This document shows, in pieces, positions 17,753 through 25,696 of a stretch of DNA of 32,430 nucleotides. The stretch spans positions 1 through 32,430 of the forward strand of contig NZ_KV817803.1 in the NCBI RefSeq assembly GCF_001814775.1, read 5' to 3'. The DNA comes from Streptococcus sp. HMSC067H01. Lineage in GTDB: Bacteria; Bacillota; Bacilli; Lactobacillales; Streptococcaceae. Every line of letters begins with the position of its first letter. The stretch's first letter is position 1. Below the pieces are notes generated by a model that worked only from the letters and a program-made list of their open reading frames with translations, made no database searches and had not been told where the DNA came from. The translations under genes and the position numbers were made by a program.

Positions 17753-18118
17753 TTACTCTAGCTCAATGCCTTTTTCACGGAGATTGTCCAGACACTCCTC
17801 ATAGTAGGCATGGTCATGCTCATTATAGAGAGGACTTTTCAGCTTTTCCTCTGCTAAGTCTTGATAAGGAGGGCAGGTCTTGCCACGATAGTTCTTGTCC
17901 AGCCACTCCGGACTGACATTGTAGCCACGGTCAGCCATCTCCTTCATAATCAAGCGATGATAGGCATAGAGACAATAGGGCGAGTGGGTAAAAACATAGT
18001 CAACCGTCGCATGCCTTCTGCCCCAGCCATTGCCACGAAGGGCACAGCACTCTCGATGTTGCCCCAAGAGCTGAGGACGGGGAAGTTGTGAAATCAAAGC
18101 CTCATGCCATAGTCTCAT
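17753..18118 (-). CDS. Pyrimidine-dimer-glycosylase-like protein (TIGR02328 type)
   Basis: The 121-residue protein starts MRLWHEALISQLPRPQLLGQHRECCALRG in outline: the N-terminal MRLWH...LP..QLLGQHRE pattern of the pyrimidine dimer DNA glycosylase (endonuclease V-like) superfamily. The middle HATVDYVFTHSPYCLYAYH and the C-terminal PEWLDKNYRGK fit the TIGR02328-type subgroup of unknown function. Activity on UV lesions is inferred from family resemblance only. It overlaps the upstream DUF1722 gene by 17 nt, with RBS AAAGGAG 6 nt before its ATG, so the two are co-translated. A terminator follows. Confidence 0.75.
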   Translation of the reverse strand: MRLWHEALISQLPRPQLLGQHRECCALRGNGWGRRHATVDYVFTHSPYCLYAYHRLIMKEMADRGYNVSPEWLDKNYRGKTCPPYQDLAEEKLKSPLYNEHDHAYYEECLDNLREKGIELE

Positions 18119-18506
18119 TGGAGTCTCCTTTCAGCAAGGTAGATTGTTGCAGATAAGCATTTGGGTAACGTTCAAGTAACTCTCTCGTCTTAGCAATTAA
18201 TTCTCCTTTGGTGGCATGACCAGAGTGATAACGCTCCAGTAAAAACATATAATCCTTGCGTTCAGTCTCCGTTGCTTTCTTCTTGAAATATCCCCAAATG
18301 TGCTGAAAGGCATTGCAAACCTGACCCCTGTGCTCTGGAATCTGGCAGGCACGGTCAATCATCTCTTGAACCTGACTCAGCTCCACCACTTCTTGCTTGA
18401 GATACTGGCGAATGTCCTTGTAAATATTGCTGGAATGGCTCAAAACAAGGTATTTGTTTTCCGCCCAGAGTTGCTGACAAAGGGCACGTTGGTTGTTAGT
18501 TTCCAT
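18102..18506 (-). CDS. DUF1722/YbgA-family protein
   Basis: The 134-residue protein fits DUF1722 (YbgA): an N-terminal WAENKYLVLSHSSNIYKDIR, a central AFQHIWGYFKKKATETERKDY, and a C-terminal LLERYPNAYLQQSTLL, all recognisable family blocks. In E. coli, ybgA lies next to the photolyase gene phr; here the partner is a pyrimidine-dimer-glycosylase-like gene, again suggesting a link to UV damage, though the biochemical role is unknown. AGGAG precedes the ATG. A 141-nt AT-rich gap separates it from the HigA-ImmA gene, with no clear promoter by eye. Confidence 0.8.
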   Translation of the reverse strand: METNNQRALCQQLWAENKYLVLSHSSNIYKDIRQYLKQEVVELSQVQEMIDRACQIPEHRGQVCNAFQHIWGYFKKKATETERKDYMFLLERYHSGHATKGELIAKTRELLERYPNAYLQQSTLLKGDSNETMA

Positions 18507-18647
18507 ATTTCTCCTAACTTTCTACTAGTTCCCAGGAAATACGGAAACAAAGTTATATCTATAAAATGAGCGGGATATGAGCGAATAAAGAAGCTATAAT
18601 TACTAACCATATGAAGCTTTTTTCATCTTTTACAAATTTCCATAGAT

Positions 18648-19733
18648 TCAAGAAACAAAGTAATAATTTTCTTTTAGTTCTCTGAAACGGTCAAAACTTA
18701 GAATACCATCATTTTGTAATCTGCCTAAAACGACGCTAGGATGAATATCTACCTCCTCAGAAAAGCGAAGGATGTCTGACTTATCAAAGTTTCCTTTTTT
18801 GACAAAAGCTTGATAGTCTTCGGGTCTTATCAAGAAATCTTTTGCAAACTGGTCTGCCTTTTCCTCAGAACGTCGGTAGGATTCGCTATTTCCATCATCA
18901 GATGAAAAATCATTCTCCAGTATATGTCCTATCTCATGAAAGAGTGAAAACCAGAAAATATCGGATGCTTTGTTTCGATCCGTGAGTAAAAGCAAGGCAC
19001 TACCATTACTGAATTTTTTAGTCGCTCCATTCAGATTGGCATTTGGTAACGCAGGTAGACCGACTAGGACAACACCACAGTCTAACAAGATATCAGACAA
19101 GCGCTGAGGAAAGGCTTCTGGGGCCTGTCTGGTCAACTCTCTTATGGCAGACAAGCTTTTCTCTAACTTTTTGCGATTGAGCTTGGTAGTTGTTACATCA
19201 CGCGCTTTTTTAGATGCCAACTCCAGCATGATATTGGAGTTCACGATACTTTTAGTCGTAAACTCACGCGTATTCCGATAACTGACTAGATGGTTAAAAG
19301 ATGTAAGATTTTCTAAACTTGCCACACCGAGAATCTTGCGAAGCTCGACAATCTTTTCCTTTAAATTATAGCGTTTGTCTGGAACGTAGCCTTCTGCCTT
19401 AAAATACTTGAAATCAATCATTTCACAGATTTCTTTTTCGCTACCTTCTTCTAACTCTTTTTGTTCTACAATCTCTGCAACTTTTACATCGTAAGCATTT
19501 TGAAGATTGAGCCAAGTTTGCATGGAAACTCCGCTTAACTTGGCTAACTTATGAGCCGTTTCTTTACTAATGGACTCCTCCGCATTGACAAGCTTGCTGA
19601 CAGTCTTTGCTGAAACTCCCAAACGCTCCGCAAATTCTTTCTGCGTTACGTTATAATCTTCAATCAACTCTTCAACATACTGACCTGGATGAAAAGCAAT
19701 CAGGTCTTTGTATTCAACAATTTTATTACTCAT
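18648..19733 (-). CDS. HigA-type antitoxin fused to an ImmA/IrrE metalloprotease
   Basis: The 361-residue protein joins two modules. Residues about 15-85 are a HigA/XRE HTH (QKEFAERLGVSAKTVSKLVN, then the HigA-like SGVSMQTWLNLQNAYD). Residues about 215-335 form an ImmA/IrrE peptidase domain (DUF955) with the zinc motif HEIGH at 266-270 and a third-ligand candidate in EEKADQFA (E290/E291). Proteins of this design are antitoxins and autorepressors of the operon; the protease domain may cleave the toxin or a repressor, but its target is unknown. The start overlaps the toxin gene by 8 nt, which indicates coupled translation. Length is much greater than a plain HigA (about 100 aa). Confidence 0.85.
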   Translation of the reverse strand: MSNKIVEYKDLIAFHPGQYVEELIEDYNVTQKEFAERLGVSAKTVSKLVNAEESISKETAHKLAKLSGVSMQTWLNLQNAYDVKVAEIVEQKELEEGSEKEICEMIDFKYFKAEGYVPDKRYNLKEKIVELRKILGVASLENLTSFNHLVSYRNTREFTTKSIVNSNIMLELASKKARDVTTTKLNRKKLEKSLSAIRELTRQAPEAFPQRLSDILLDCGVVLVGLPALPNANLNGATKKFSNGSALLLLTDRNKASDIFWFSLFHEIGHILENDFSSDDGNSESYRRSEEKADQFAKDFLIRPEDYQAFVKKGNFDKSDILRFSEEVDIHPSVVLGRLQNDGILSFDRFRELKENYYFVS

Positions 19734-20064
19734 AGTGATTGCTGACCTCCTCTATTTTTAGGATTTCGATTTCAATAGGACTGGAAAAGACCTTTCCTTG
19801 ATCCTCTTCACTAAAACCGACAATCAAACGATAGGAACTCTTTCGACCATCTATATCTAAAGCAAACTGTCCCTGTCTCTTTCCCTTGAGTTGGTGAAAA
19901 TGATATTTAGGAAAAATTGTCACACTGGCCAAAGAATCTGCTGCTTCCAAAAAGGTAATCAACTGATGCAACTTTACAGCAATCTTATCCGAAAAATCCT
20001 TTTTCGCCTGTCTCAGCTCTGTGCACTGCTTTTTAACAGTTTTGTTTGTATAGATAAGCTTCAT
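19726..20064 (-). CDS. HigB/RelE-superfamily toxin
   Basis: The 112-residue protein is a RelE/ParE-superfamily toxin of the HigB type, expected to be a ribosome-dependent mRNA endonuclease. Features are the N-terminal helix pair (LIYTNKTVKKQCTELRQAKK), HFHQLKGKRQGQFALDIDGRKSSYRLIVGF (the conserved LKG..G.ysi.i....RLiF block) and a C-terminal EILKIEEVSNHYE, matching the D/E-YH ending of this group. ATG at 20064 (AAAGGGA just upstream) is preferred; an in-frame ATG at 20082 with AAAAGG is also possible and would add six residues. It is the first gene of a TA operon with the HigA-ImmA gene. Confidence 0.82.
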   Translation of the reverse strand: MKLIYTNKTVKKQCTELRQAKKDFSDKIAVKLHQLITFLEAADSLASVTIFPKYHFHQLKGKRQGQFALDIDGRKSSYRLIVGFSEEDQGKVFSSPIEIEILKIEEVSNHYE

Positions 20065-20085
20065 AAGTCCCTTTCTGTTCATTTT

Positions 20086-20116
20086 AAATTACCTTTTAGG
20101 TAATTTCATTATAACA
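20086..20116 (-). promoter_or_regulatory. higBA promoter with palindromic operator
   Basis: AAATTACC-N5-GGTAATTT (20086-20106) is a perfect palindrome lying next to an extended -10, TGTTATAAT on the - strand (20116-20108). A weak -35 TGGCTT is 17 nt further up and overlaps a terminator stem. An operator abutting the -10 is what is expected for autoregulation by the HTH antitoxin. Confidence 0.75.
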
Positions 20117-20120
20117 TGAA

Positions 20121-20157
20121 TAAAAAATAAAAGCCAGCCAAAAGTTGATTTGGCTGG
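20121..20157 (-). terminator. Terminator of the hsd/accessory operon
   Basis: CCAGCCAAA (20134-20142) pairs perfectly with TTTGGCTGG (20149-20157); the - strand continues CTTTTATTTTTTAT. It lies about 220 nt after the membrane-protein gene and just upstream of the higB promoter, so it insulates the two operons. Confidence 0.8.
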
Positions 20158-20174
20158 ATTTTACTTGAAAACAA

Positions 20175-20282
20175 TTACTTTCTGGATTTAAAAGTATATT
20201 TTTTATAATCAATTACAATATTAGGGGCAACATTTAGAAGAAAAACGTTGAATAAAGATTTTTCTTTTGTCACTACCTGCAT
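20175..20282 (-). CDS. Possible 35-aa small ORF (uncertain)
   Basis: An ATG at 20282 with GGAG 5 nt upstream (20291-20288) opens a 35-codon frame whose product begins MQVVTKEKSLFNVFLLNVAP and ends YKKYTFKSRK. The frame is actually open back to 20348 (57 codons), giving GYIASIYRNNAYVILIGVQ in front, so it could instead be the C-terminal remnant of a larger lost gene. No family is recognised. It sits between the membrane-protein gene and the operon terminator, so it would be co-transcribed. Chance occurrence in AT-rich DNA cannot be excluded. Confidence 0.2.
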   Translation of the reverse strand: MQVVTKEKSLFNVFLLNVAPNIVIDYKKYTFKSRK

Positions 20283-20380
20283 TTGAACTCCAATCAGAAT
20301 TACATAAGCATTGTTTCGGTAAATGGAGGCTATATACCCTAATTTATATCATTCTTTTTGAGATTGATATAATTATAATT

Positions 20381-21760
20381 TTACGGAAGTAACAAATCGA
20401 CTATTTGTTTATAGAAAGTGAATTGAGTATAAAATTCATTATGTTTATAAATCAGAATCAGTATAACTATCAAACTGCATAAGAGACTATAAATCAACAT
20501 TTTATATAAAGTTTCAATTTTTTCTAACCTATTTAATTCTGTTTTGTAGCTATCGGATTCTTTCAAAGTAATAATAAAATGTTTATCTATACTGTATAAC
20601 ATATTATAATTTTTATCAATATCGTCACACTCTGATTTTATAGACCTAGAATCAAAATCCCATCCTCTTACTTTATTTACTATAATTATACAAATTAAAT
20701 AAAATATCCCAGAATATACTGTTAGTGACATTGCTAACCTTGTATTAAAATTTTTAAAAACAAATGTAGTTAATATTGTTATAATTAGAACTAAAAATTG
20801 CTGAGATAATGTATTAGAAATGTTTTTGATACTAACCAAAATCTCTTTTTGAAGTTTTGAGAAATCTTCTGTTAACTTTTGTTTATCAGAGATAAACTTT
20901 TTCAATTTATCAGTGATAAATAAATTATAATTGGATTGTAAATCTTTTAAAATATACTGAAAGTCCATATTACTAATTGTATTTTGTCTCTTGATAAATT
21001 CGGAAAAAATATTTCTAAAAATTATCAACTTTTCATAATAAGTTTTATCATCATCAAAAATAAAATCAAATAATTGATTGAGTGTACTAAATAAATCTAT
21101 ATTATCTATTTCAATACTATTCAATTTTAAAATAGCATTTTTTTCAAAACTTATAATATATTCACTACTAGATATTTTTCTTTCCGATACAATACTTAGA
21201 AAACCATCAAGTGTCGCACTTTTAAATTCATCAAAACTTCTATCTAAAATTATTTTAGGAAAAGCACAAAGCAAATTATGATTAAATTCCGTTTTTGAAA
21301 TTAATATATCAGGTATCTGTAATTTTTCTTCACAAAGTGAAAAGACGGGCGAATATATATCACTATTTTCTTCTGGAATCCAGATTTTTATCTTAGTATT
21401 CCTGTTTTTGAAATTTTCAAAAGTTGTACTTTTTAAAAACTTTTTTTCAAATGTATAAAAGTCATTACTGTTTCTAAAATACAATGACTGGCCCTCTAAA
21501 GGAAATTGGTTTTGTTTCATTGTTACAGCAACCTTATTGATTTCCTTAGTTTCTTTACAGGATTCTAACGGGTAATTATTACAAGTTATATCCAGTTCAT
21601 TTATTTTATAACTATTGATCTTTTCCTTAAAACTATCTAACTCTTTCTCTGAAATTTCGAACTCTAAAATATAGATAAACTTATTTTCTTTAGAATCAAT
21701 ATTAATACGTCCGACAACATCATTGAAAGCGCCAATATATTTAATAAGTTCTTTAATCAA
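20381..21760 (-). CDS. Unknown membrane-anchored protein in the hsd operon
   Basis: I do not recognise this family. The frame is open from GTG 21769, which gives a GTGA overlap with the upstream gene, but AGAGG (21773-21769) fits best with TTG at 21760 (8-nt spacing), giving about 459 residues. Numbered from GTG: residues 1-265 are soluble and mixed alpha/beta; 270-320 are helical and probably coiled coil (ITDKLKKFISDKQKLTEDF); TM helices lie at about 324-338 and 345-364; a charged helical stretch follows (375-420); a third TM lies at about 423-441. With three TM segments, the ends would be on opposite sides of the membrane. The gene is strikingly AT-rich compared with hsdM and hsdR, a sign of separate acquisition. 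It is coupled to the NdpA-like gene. Confidence 0.7.
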   Translation of the reverse strand: MIKELIKYIGAFNDVVGRINIDSKENKFIYILEFEISEKELDSFKEKINSYKINELDITCNNYPLESCKETKEINKVAVTMKQNQFPLEGQSLYFRNSNDFYTFEKKFLKSTTFENFKNRNTKIKIWIPEENSDIYSPVFSLCEEKLQIPDILISKTEFNHNLLCAFPKIILDRSFDEFKSATLDGFLSIVSERKISSSEYIISFEKNAILKLNSIEIDNIDLFSTLNQLFDFIFDDDKTYYEKLIIFRNIFSEFIKRQNTISNMDFQYILKDLQSNYNLFITDKLKKFISDKQKLTEDFSKLQKEILVSIKNISNTLSQQFLVLIITILTTFVFKNFNTRLAMSLTVYSGIFYLICIIIVNKVRGWDFDSRSIKSECDDIDKNYNMLYSIDKHFIITLKESDSYKTELNRLEKIETLYKMLIYSLLCSLIVILILIYKHNEFYTQFTFYKQIVDLLLP

Positions 21761-21765
21761 TGTAA

Positions 21766-22833
21766 TCACCTCTCAATCAGAGTAATTACTTCTTTGTTAA
21801 TTTTTAAAACATAGAAATCGTCGTCGTCATCATCCCAATAAACATCTTTGTGACTCTCTAGACTTTTTAGAAAGCTAATTCTAATTTGTTGTTCATCGCC
21901 TTCAGCTACATATGTTACTTTAGGTGGACGATATAACTTTGCTACGAAACTAGCTACAACAGTATTATTTTTTCTTTTCGCTAAGTCATAAGCTTCCTGT
22001 GATAATTTTTCTATATCTGTTTCTCTATTTTCTATATTAAAGTCTAATACATCACTAACCTCTTGAATCAGCCCTTCAAATGATGTATCTCTTCTCTGAG
22101 ATAAAAAACTTGTTAACTTTTCTTTTACAATTCCTGGACTCACTTCAGACTTTATGTATGGTTTAACGATAGTTTCAATCGCTTGTATAGCCATTCTAGC
22201 TGCTGAATCTTCATCATCTATAACGTTATCACTATCCAAAAATACTTTGAAGTAATACCCCGATATATTATCATCGGTTCTATCCAATACTCTTGAGTGA
22301 ATATTTGTTCTTTCTGAATTTGGCTCCTCTCTATTTTCTTTAAACTGAATTGTTTTATCTTTGTAGATTACAGTAGCCTTTTGAAGTCTGGATTTCTTAT
22401 CTGGAAGAATCTTATCCAATGTCCTTAATGTATTTTCATCAGAAACTTGAATAGCCGTTCCTGTCTCCATCTTAACAAGAAAAAGAATTTCTCTATTGTC
22501 AATTTCAGTTGTAAGTACTACTAAATAAAAATCATTTTGAAATCTACGTCCTATTGATTCTTGAAATTTACTTGCAATGTCTTTTGAGTTTCTATTGAAA
22601 TTCTCTTTATTTTCAAAAATCTCTGATACATTTGTTACTATCTGTGAAGAAGGTCTCTTAAATCTGAAATTCTTAGCATATTTATCATCAATACATTTAT
22701 TTATTCTAGAATCTAAATCTTCTACAATTTTACTGAACTCTGCGAAAGAATCGTCAAAAATTATACCTGGTAAATAATACGGTTCTCCGTATTGATCTTT
22801 AGAAAAATGAAATAACCTTAATCTCTTTTCCAT
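21766..22833 (-). CDS. Putative nucleoid-associated (NdpA/YejK-like) protein
   Basis: This 355-residue soluble protein has no family I can assign with certainty. Its layout resembles NdpA/YejK nucleoid-associated proteins (NA37): an N-terminal half with DFYLVVLTTEIDNREILFLV, a central YYFKVFLDSDNVIDDEDSAA followed by MAIQAIETIVKPYI (compare NdpA FFMDFLGASE and the helix after it), and a C-terminal IRISFLKSLESHKDVYWDDD that parallels the NdpA strand pair LTINFD...IFWDP. A run of six Asp occurs at 334-339. AGGAG lies 8 nt before ATG and only 18 nt separate it from hsdS, so it belongs to the hsd operon. DNA binding is inferred. AT-rich like its partner downstream. Confidence 0.6.
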   Translation of the reverse strand: MEKRLRLFHFSKDQYGEPYYLPGIIFDDSFAEFSKIVEDLDSRINKCIDDKYAKNFRFKRPSSQIVTNVSEIFENKENFNRNSKDIASKFQESIGRRFQNDFYLVVLTTEIDNREILFLVKMETGTAIQVSDENTLRTLDKILPDKKSRLQKATVIYKDKTIQFKENREEPNSERTNIHSRVLDRTDDNISGYYFKVFLDSDNVIDDEDSAARMAIQAIETIVKPYIKSEVSPGIVKEKLTSFLSQRRDTSFEGLIQEVSDVLDFNIENRETDIEKLSQEAYDLAKRKNNTVVASFVAKLYRPPKVTYVAEGDEQQIRISFLKSLESHKDVYWDDDDDDFYVLKINKEVITLIER

Positions 22834-22851
22834 ATCATTATCTCCTAAACA

Positions 22852-24099
22852 TTAGATTATAACCTGTCCATTCATCAGCATTGGCAAGAGCCAATCGCGA
22901 AGTTGGGTAAGTTCTTGGTTTTGTCCTTGTAAACACTTGATTTGTGCAAAATAAGGCTCTGAAATTTCGTGAAAATTATTTTTGATTTCTTTATTTGGTA
23001 GAATGATTCTAATTCCCGAAAAATCTTCTTTATTCATATTAGCAAAAGTATTTCCAGTCTTTGCACTCGCATTAGCATTTTCAAAATAATTTTTCAACGC
23101 AAAATAAAGATAATATCGATTGGTTTCATCCTCAAAAACAATTGAATTTATTTGTTGATTTGTATGAGACCATTCAGTCGTAAATCCAATTTCACCCACT
23201 GTCGCAATACAAGAAACACATAGGCTACCTTCAGGTAAATACTTATTCTGTTGTACGCTTGCTCCTAAATCAGTCAATGATTCTGAAGTGCTATAAATAA
23301 AAGTATTTCCTCGTATATCTCCAATTGTTATAAAAGGAATTTCACCTCCAAAATTATCACTATTTGCTCTAGAAGGTGTTTTTCCAGTAATAATTTTCGA
23401 TTCAAAGTCTCCAAGAGTCACCACTCCCCACCCCTCTGGGATTTCGCGTTTGAGTTCTGGGTTATAGCTCATCTTTCCGCCTGATGATTTGTAGGGGTTG
23501 CCATTCTGGTCTGGGAAATCAAACTGCACAAACCAGTAGTCATAGAGGATCTTAGCCATGGCTTCCAACTCTTGGTTAATTTGGTTGTTGATTTCAATCT
23601 TGTCATCAATTTTTGAAAGTATTGAAACCATTTTGCGTTGTTCGTTTAAATCCAATTCTACTTTAAATCTCAAATTATCAAAATCAGTTTTATTTAGAAT
23701 TGGAATTGCTGTACTACCTGATGCAGCATTTCGAAATACAGCATAGTTATTTTTAAAAAGATAATAAATATAGTCAGAATCAAATTTTTCATTAACTATA
23801 ATAGAATTTATCTGCTGATTAGTAACAGAAGGCAAACCATTCTTTGCCACTTTCCCCATAGCTGAACCTATACAAGTAACCATAATACTATCAGAAGAAA
23901 TGATTTTATCTTTTAGACGTTCTGAACCTGAACGTGATAAGAATCTTTCTGACTTACTTATGTATTTTTTTTCAAAGGAATCAGACGGAGTAATAAAAGG
24001 TACTTCATCTCCAAAATCCTCTGGATATTGAGACGATGGTGTTTTCCCCGTTATCGTTTTCCCTAATTCTGATAAACTTACTTCTTTCCACTCACTCAT
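22852..24099 (-). CDS. hsdS: Type I restriction-modification specificity subunit HsdS
   Basis: The 415-residue subunit dictates the bipartite DNA site for methylation and cleavage. It has two target-recognition domains and two helical conserved regions (about 150-195, LNEQRKMVSILSKIDDKIE, and 370-410, ending QELTQLRDWLLPMLMNG). The halves are internally repeated: ITGKTPS at 17-22 and 238-243, PFIT at 34 and 255, TNQQINSI at 93 and 313, a constant offset near 221 residues. The TRD-coding parts are more AT-rich than the conserved parts, as usual for swapped TRDs. It overlaps hsdM by 8 nt. GGGGATC precedes the ATG. No second hsdS or recombinase is in the window. Confidence 0.95.
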   Translation of the reverse strand: MSEWKEVSLSELGKTITGKTPSSQYPEDFGDEVPFITPSDSFEKKYISKSERFLSRSGSERLKDKIISSDSIMVTCIGSAMGKVAKNGLPSVTNQQINSIIVNEKFDSDYIYYLFKNNYAVFRNAASGSTAIPILNKTDFDNLRFKVELDLNEQRKMVSILSKIDDKIEINNQINQELEAMAKILYDYWFVQFDFPDQNGNPYKSSGGKMSYNPELKREIPEGWGVVTLGDFESKIITGKTPSRANSDNFGGEIPFITIGDIRGNTFIYSTSESLTDLGASVQQNKYLPEGSLCVSCIATVGEIGFTTEWSHTNQQINSIVFEDETNRYYLYFALKNYFENANASAKTGNTFANMNKEDFSGIRIILPNKEIKNNFHEISEPYFAQIKCLQGQNQELTQLRDWLLPMLMNGQVII

Positions 24100-25696
24100 A
24101 CTTGATCCCCTTCATTTGCTCTTCAATCTCTTGCTCCAATGCATGTGATTGCTGGAAGAGATTAGAGAGTTTGTCTTGAAAGGCGATCATCTTAGCTTCA
24201 AACTCTTCTGCTGTGATATCTACATAGTCGATCTTGATGTCAAAGTATTGGCCTGCGCTGAGAGAGTAGTTTTTCTCCTTGATATCCTCATAAGAGACGG
24301 TGACAGAAAAGTCCTCAACGGCTTCCTTCTTGATAAAGGTCTTGACGATTTTCTGCTCTTCTTCAGGAGACAGCACGGTCTTTTGATTCTTGCCTTCCTT
24401 GACCTTGGTTCCTAGGTTTGAGGCATCGATGAGGACGACATCACCCTTGTTTTTCTTATCGATAAAGAGGATAGAGACGTTGGTACCGGTCGTCGCAAAG
24501 ATATTAGACGGCATAGAAACGACGCCTGCCAGCATTTGATTATCCACCAAGTGTTGACGGATGGTCTTGTCAATCCCTGACTGGGCTGTGATAAATCCTG
24601 TCGGCAAGACAACAGCTGCCTGACCATCTGGCTTCAAGGAGTAGATGATATGCTGAACAAAAAGCTCATAGATCGCCATCTTGTCCTTAGACTTGGCTGG
24701 AACCTTTGGCACACCTGCAAAGAAGCGTTCACTGTCTTCTGGCAAGGTCTCCACTTGGTCACGCCACTCTGAAAAGTCCAGCTTGAAAGGAGGGTTCGAC
24801 ACGATATAGTCCATCTTTTCTGGATGACGGTTAGCGATAATGGTGTTTCCCTGTACGATATTATGAATGGAGTGTTGCAGTCCATTCAAGATCAGGTTAA
24901 GACGTAGGAGATTGGACGACTTTTGCGAGATATCCTGACTATAAACAGTGGTCTTATCGACACCGATACGACTAGCCAGGTTCATAAGCAAGGTGCCCGA
25001 ACCAGCAGACGGGTCATAAATCCGCACGTTTGATGGCTGGTCATTTCCTACCAGAATATCCGCGATAATCTTGGCCACAGAGTGGGGTGTGTAGTACTCG
25101 GCATACTTGCCACCACCATCTTTGTTGTAGTCCTTGATCATGTACTCAAAGAGAGTGGAGAAAAAGTCGAAGCCTTGTGAAAAAATGGTCTCATCAAACT
25201 TGACACGTGCAAGAAGATTGATGATGGATTTTGCCACTTCGTTACGCTTACTACTATCCGAGATAGCATCTGTAATCAAGCGCTCATCAAAGAGACGAAT
25301 AGCTGTGTCGCCGTCTGTATGCACAGAGAAAATATCGTTATTGTCAATGGCGATTTGGTTGAGAGTATTTTCAAAAGTCTCATAGAAAGCCGCCTCGTTT
25401 TGCTGACGATGGAGGGTTTCGATCAACTGGTCTGGCTTGAGCCAGGCTGTGCTAGTACCGATATCCTCCAAAAGCCAGTCATAGTCTTCATCGCTCATAG
25501 CCAGCAGGTTTTCATAGGTGTTGGACTCATCTAGGATCTTGGCTTGATACAAAAACTTGTCATTTAAAAATTTGTAGAGGAAGGACTGGGTGAGGAGTTT
25601 GTATTCACCCGCTTCTCCTCCTAGTCCCGCGTGGGTAAAGACAGCTTTCAAATCATCTACCAAGCCTTGGACTTGGACTTTGTATGTTTCATTCAT
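24092..25696 (-). CDS. hsdM: Type I restriction-modification methyltransferase HsdM
   Basis: The 534-residue N6-adenine methyltransferase subunit forms M2S with HsdS to methylate host DNA. It has an N-terminal HsdM helical domain, the SAM-binding motif I DPSAGSGTLL (AGSGT at 231-235), the catalytic NPPF (301-304) and a C-terminal helical tail contacting HsdS. It is uninterrupted and of normal length. Its ATG overlaps the hsdR stop by one base (TAATG), so its weak RBS is compensated by coupling. Gene order R-M-S in one transcript. Confidence 0.96.
   Translation of the reverse strand: MNETYKVQVQGLVDDLKAVFTHAGLGGEAGEYKLLTQSFLYKFLNDKFLYQAKILDESNTYENLLAMSDEDYDWLLEDIGTSTAWLKPDQLIETLHRQQNEAAFYETFENTLNQIAIDNNDIFSVHTDGDTAIRLFDERLITDAISDSSKRNEVAKSIINLLARVKFDETIFSQGFDFFSTLFEYMIKDYNKDGGGKYAEYYTPHSVAKIIADILVGNDQPSNVRIYDPSAGSGTLLMNLASRIGVDKTTVYSQDISQKSSNLLRLNLILNGLQHSIHNIVQGNTIIANRHPEKMDYIVSNPPFKLDFSEWRDQVETLPEDSERFFAGVPKVPAKSKDKMAIYELFVQHIIYSLKPDGQAAVVLPTGFITAQSGIDKTIRQHLVDNQMLAGVVSMPSNIFATTGTNVSILFIDKKNKGDVVLIDASNLGTKVKEGKNQKTVLSPEEEQKIVKTFIKKEAVEDFSVTVSYEDIKEKNYSLSAGQYFDIKIDYVDITAEEFEAKMIAFQDKLSNLFQQSHALEQEIEEQMKGIKYE

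Noticed and set aside
20381-22833. Assignment to the Kiwa defence system
   Set aside because: The membrane protein is much larger than KwaA and has a long soluble N-terminal part, and the partner resembles NdpA more than DUF4868 by eye; left unassigned.
22852-24099. Phase-variable (shufflon) type I R-M locus
   Set aside because: There is a single hsdS, and no silent hsdS copy, inverted repeat or tyrosine recombinase gene in the window.
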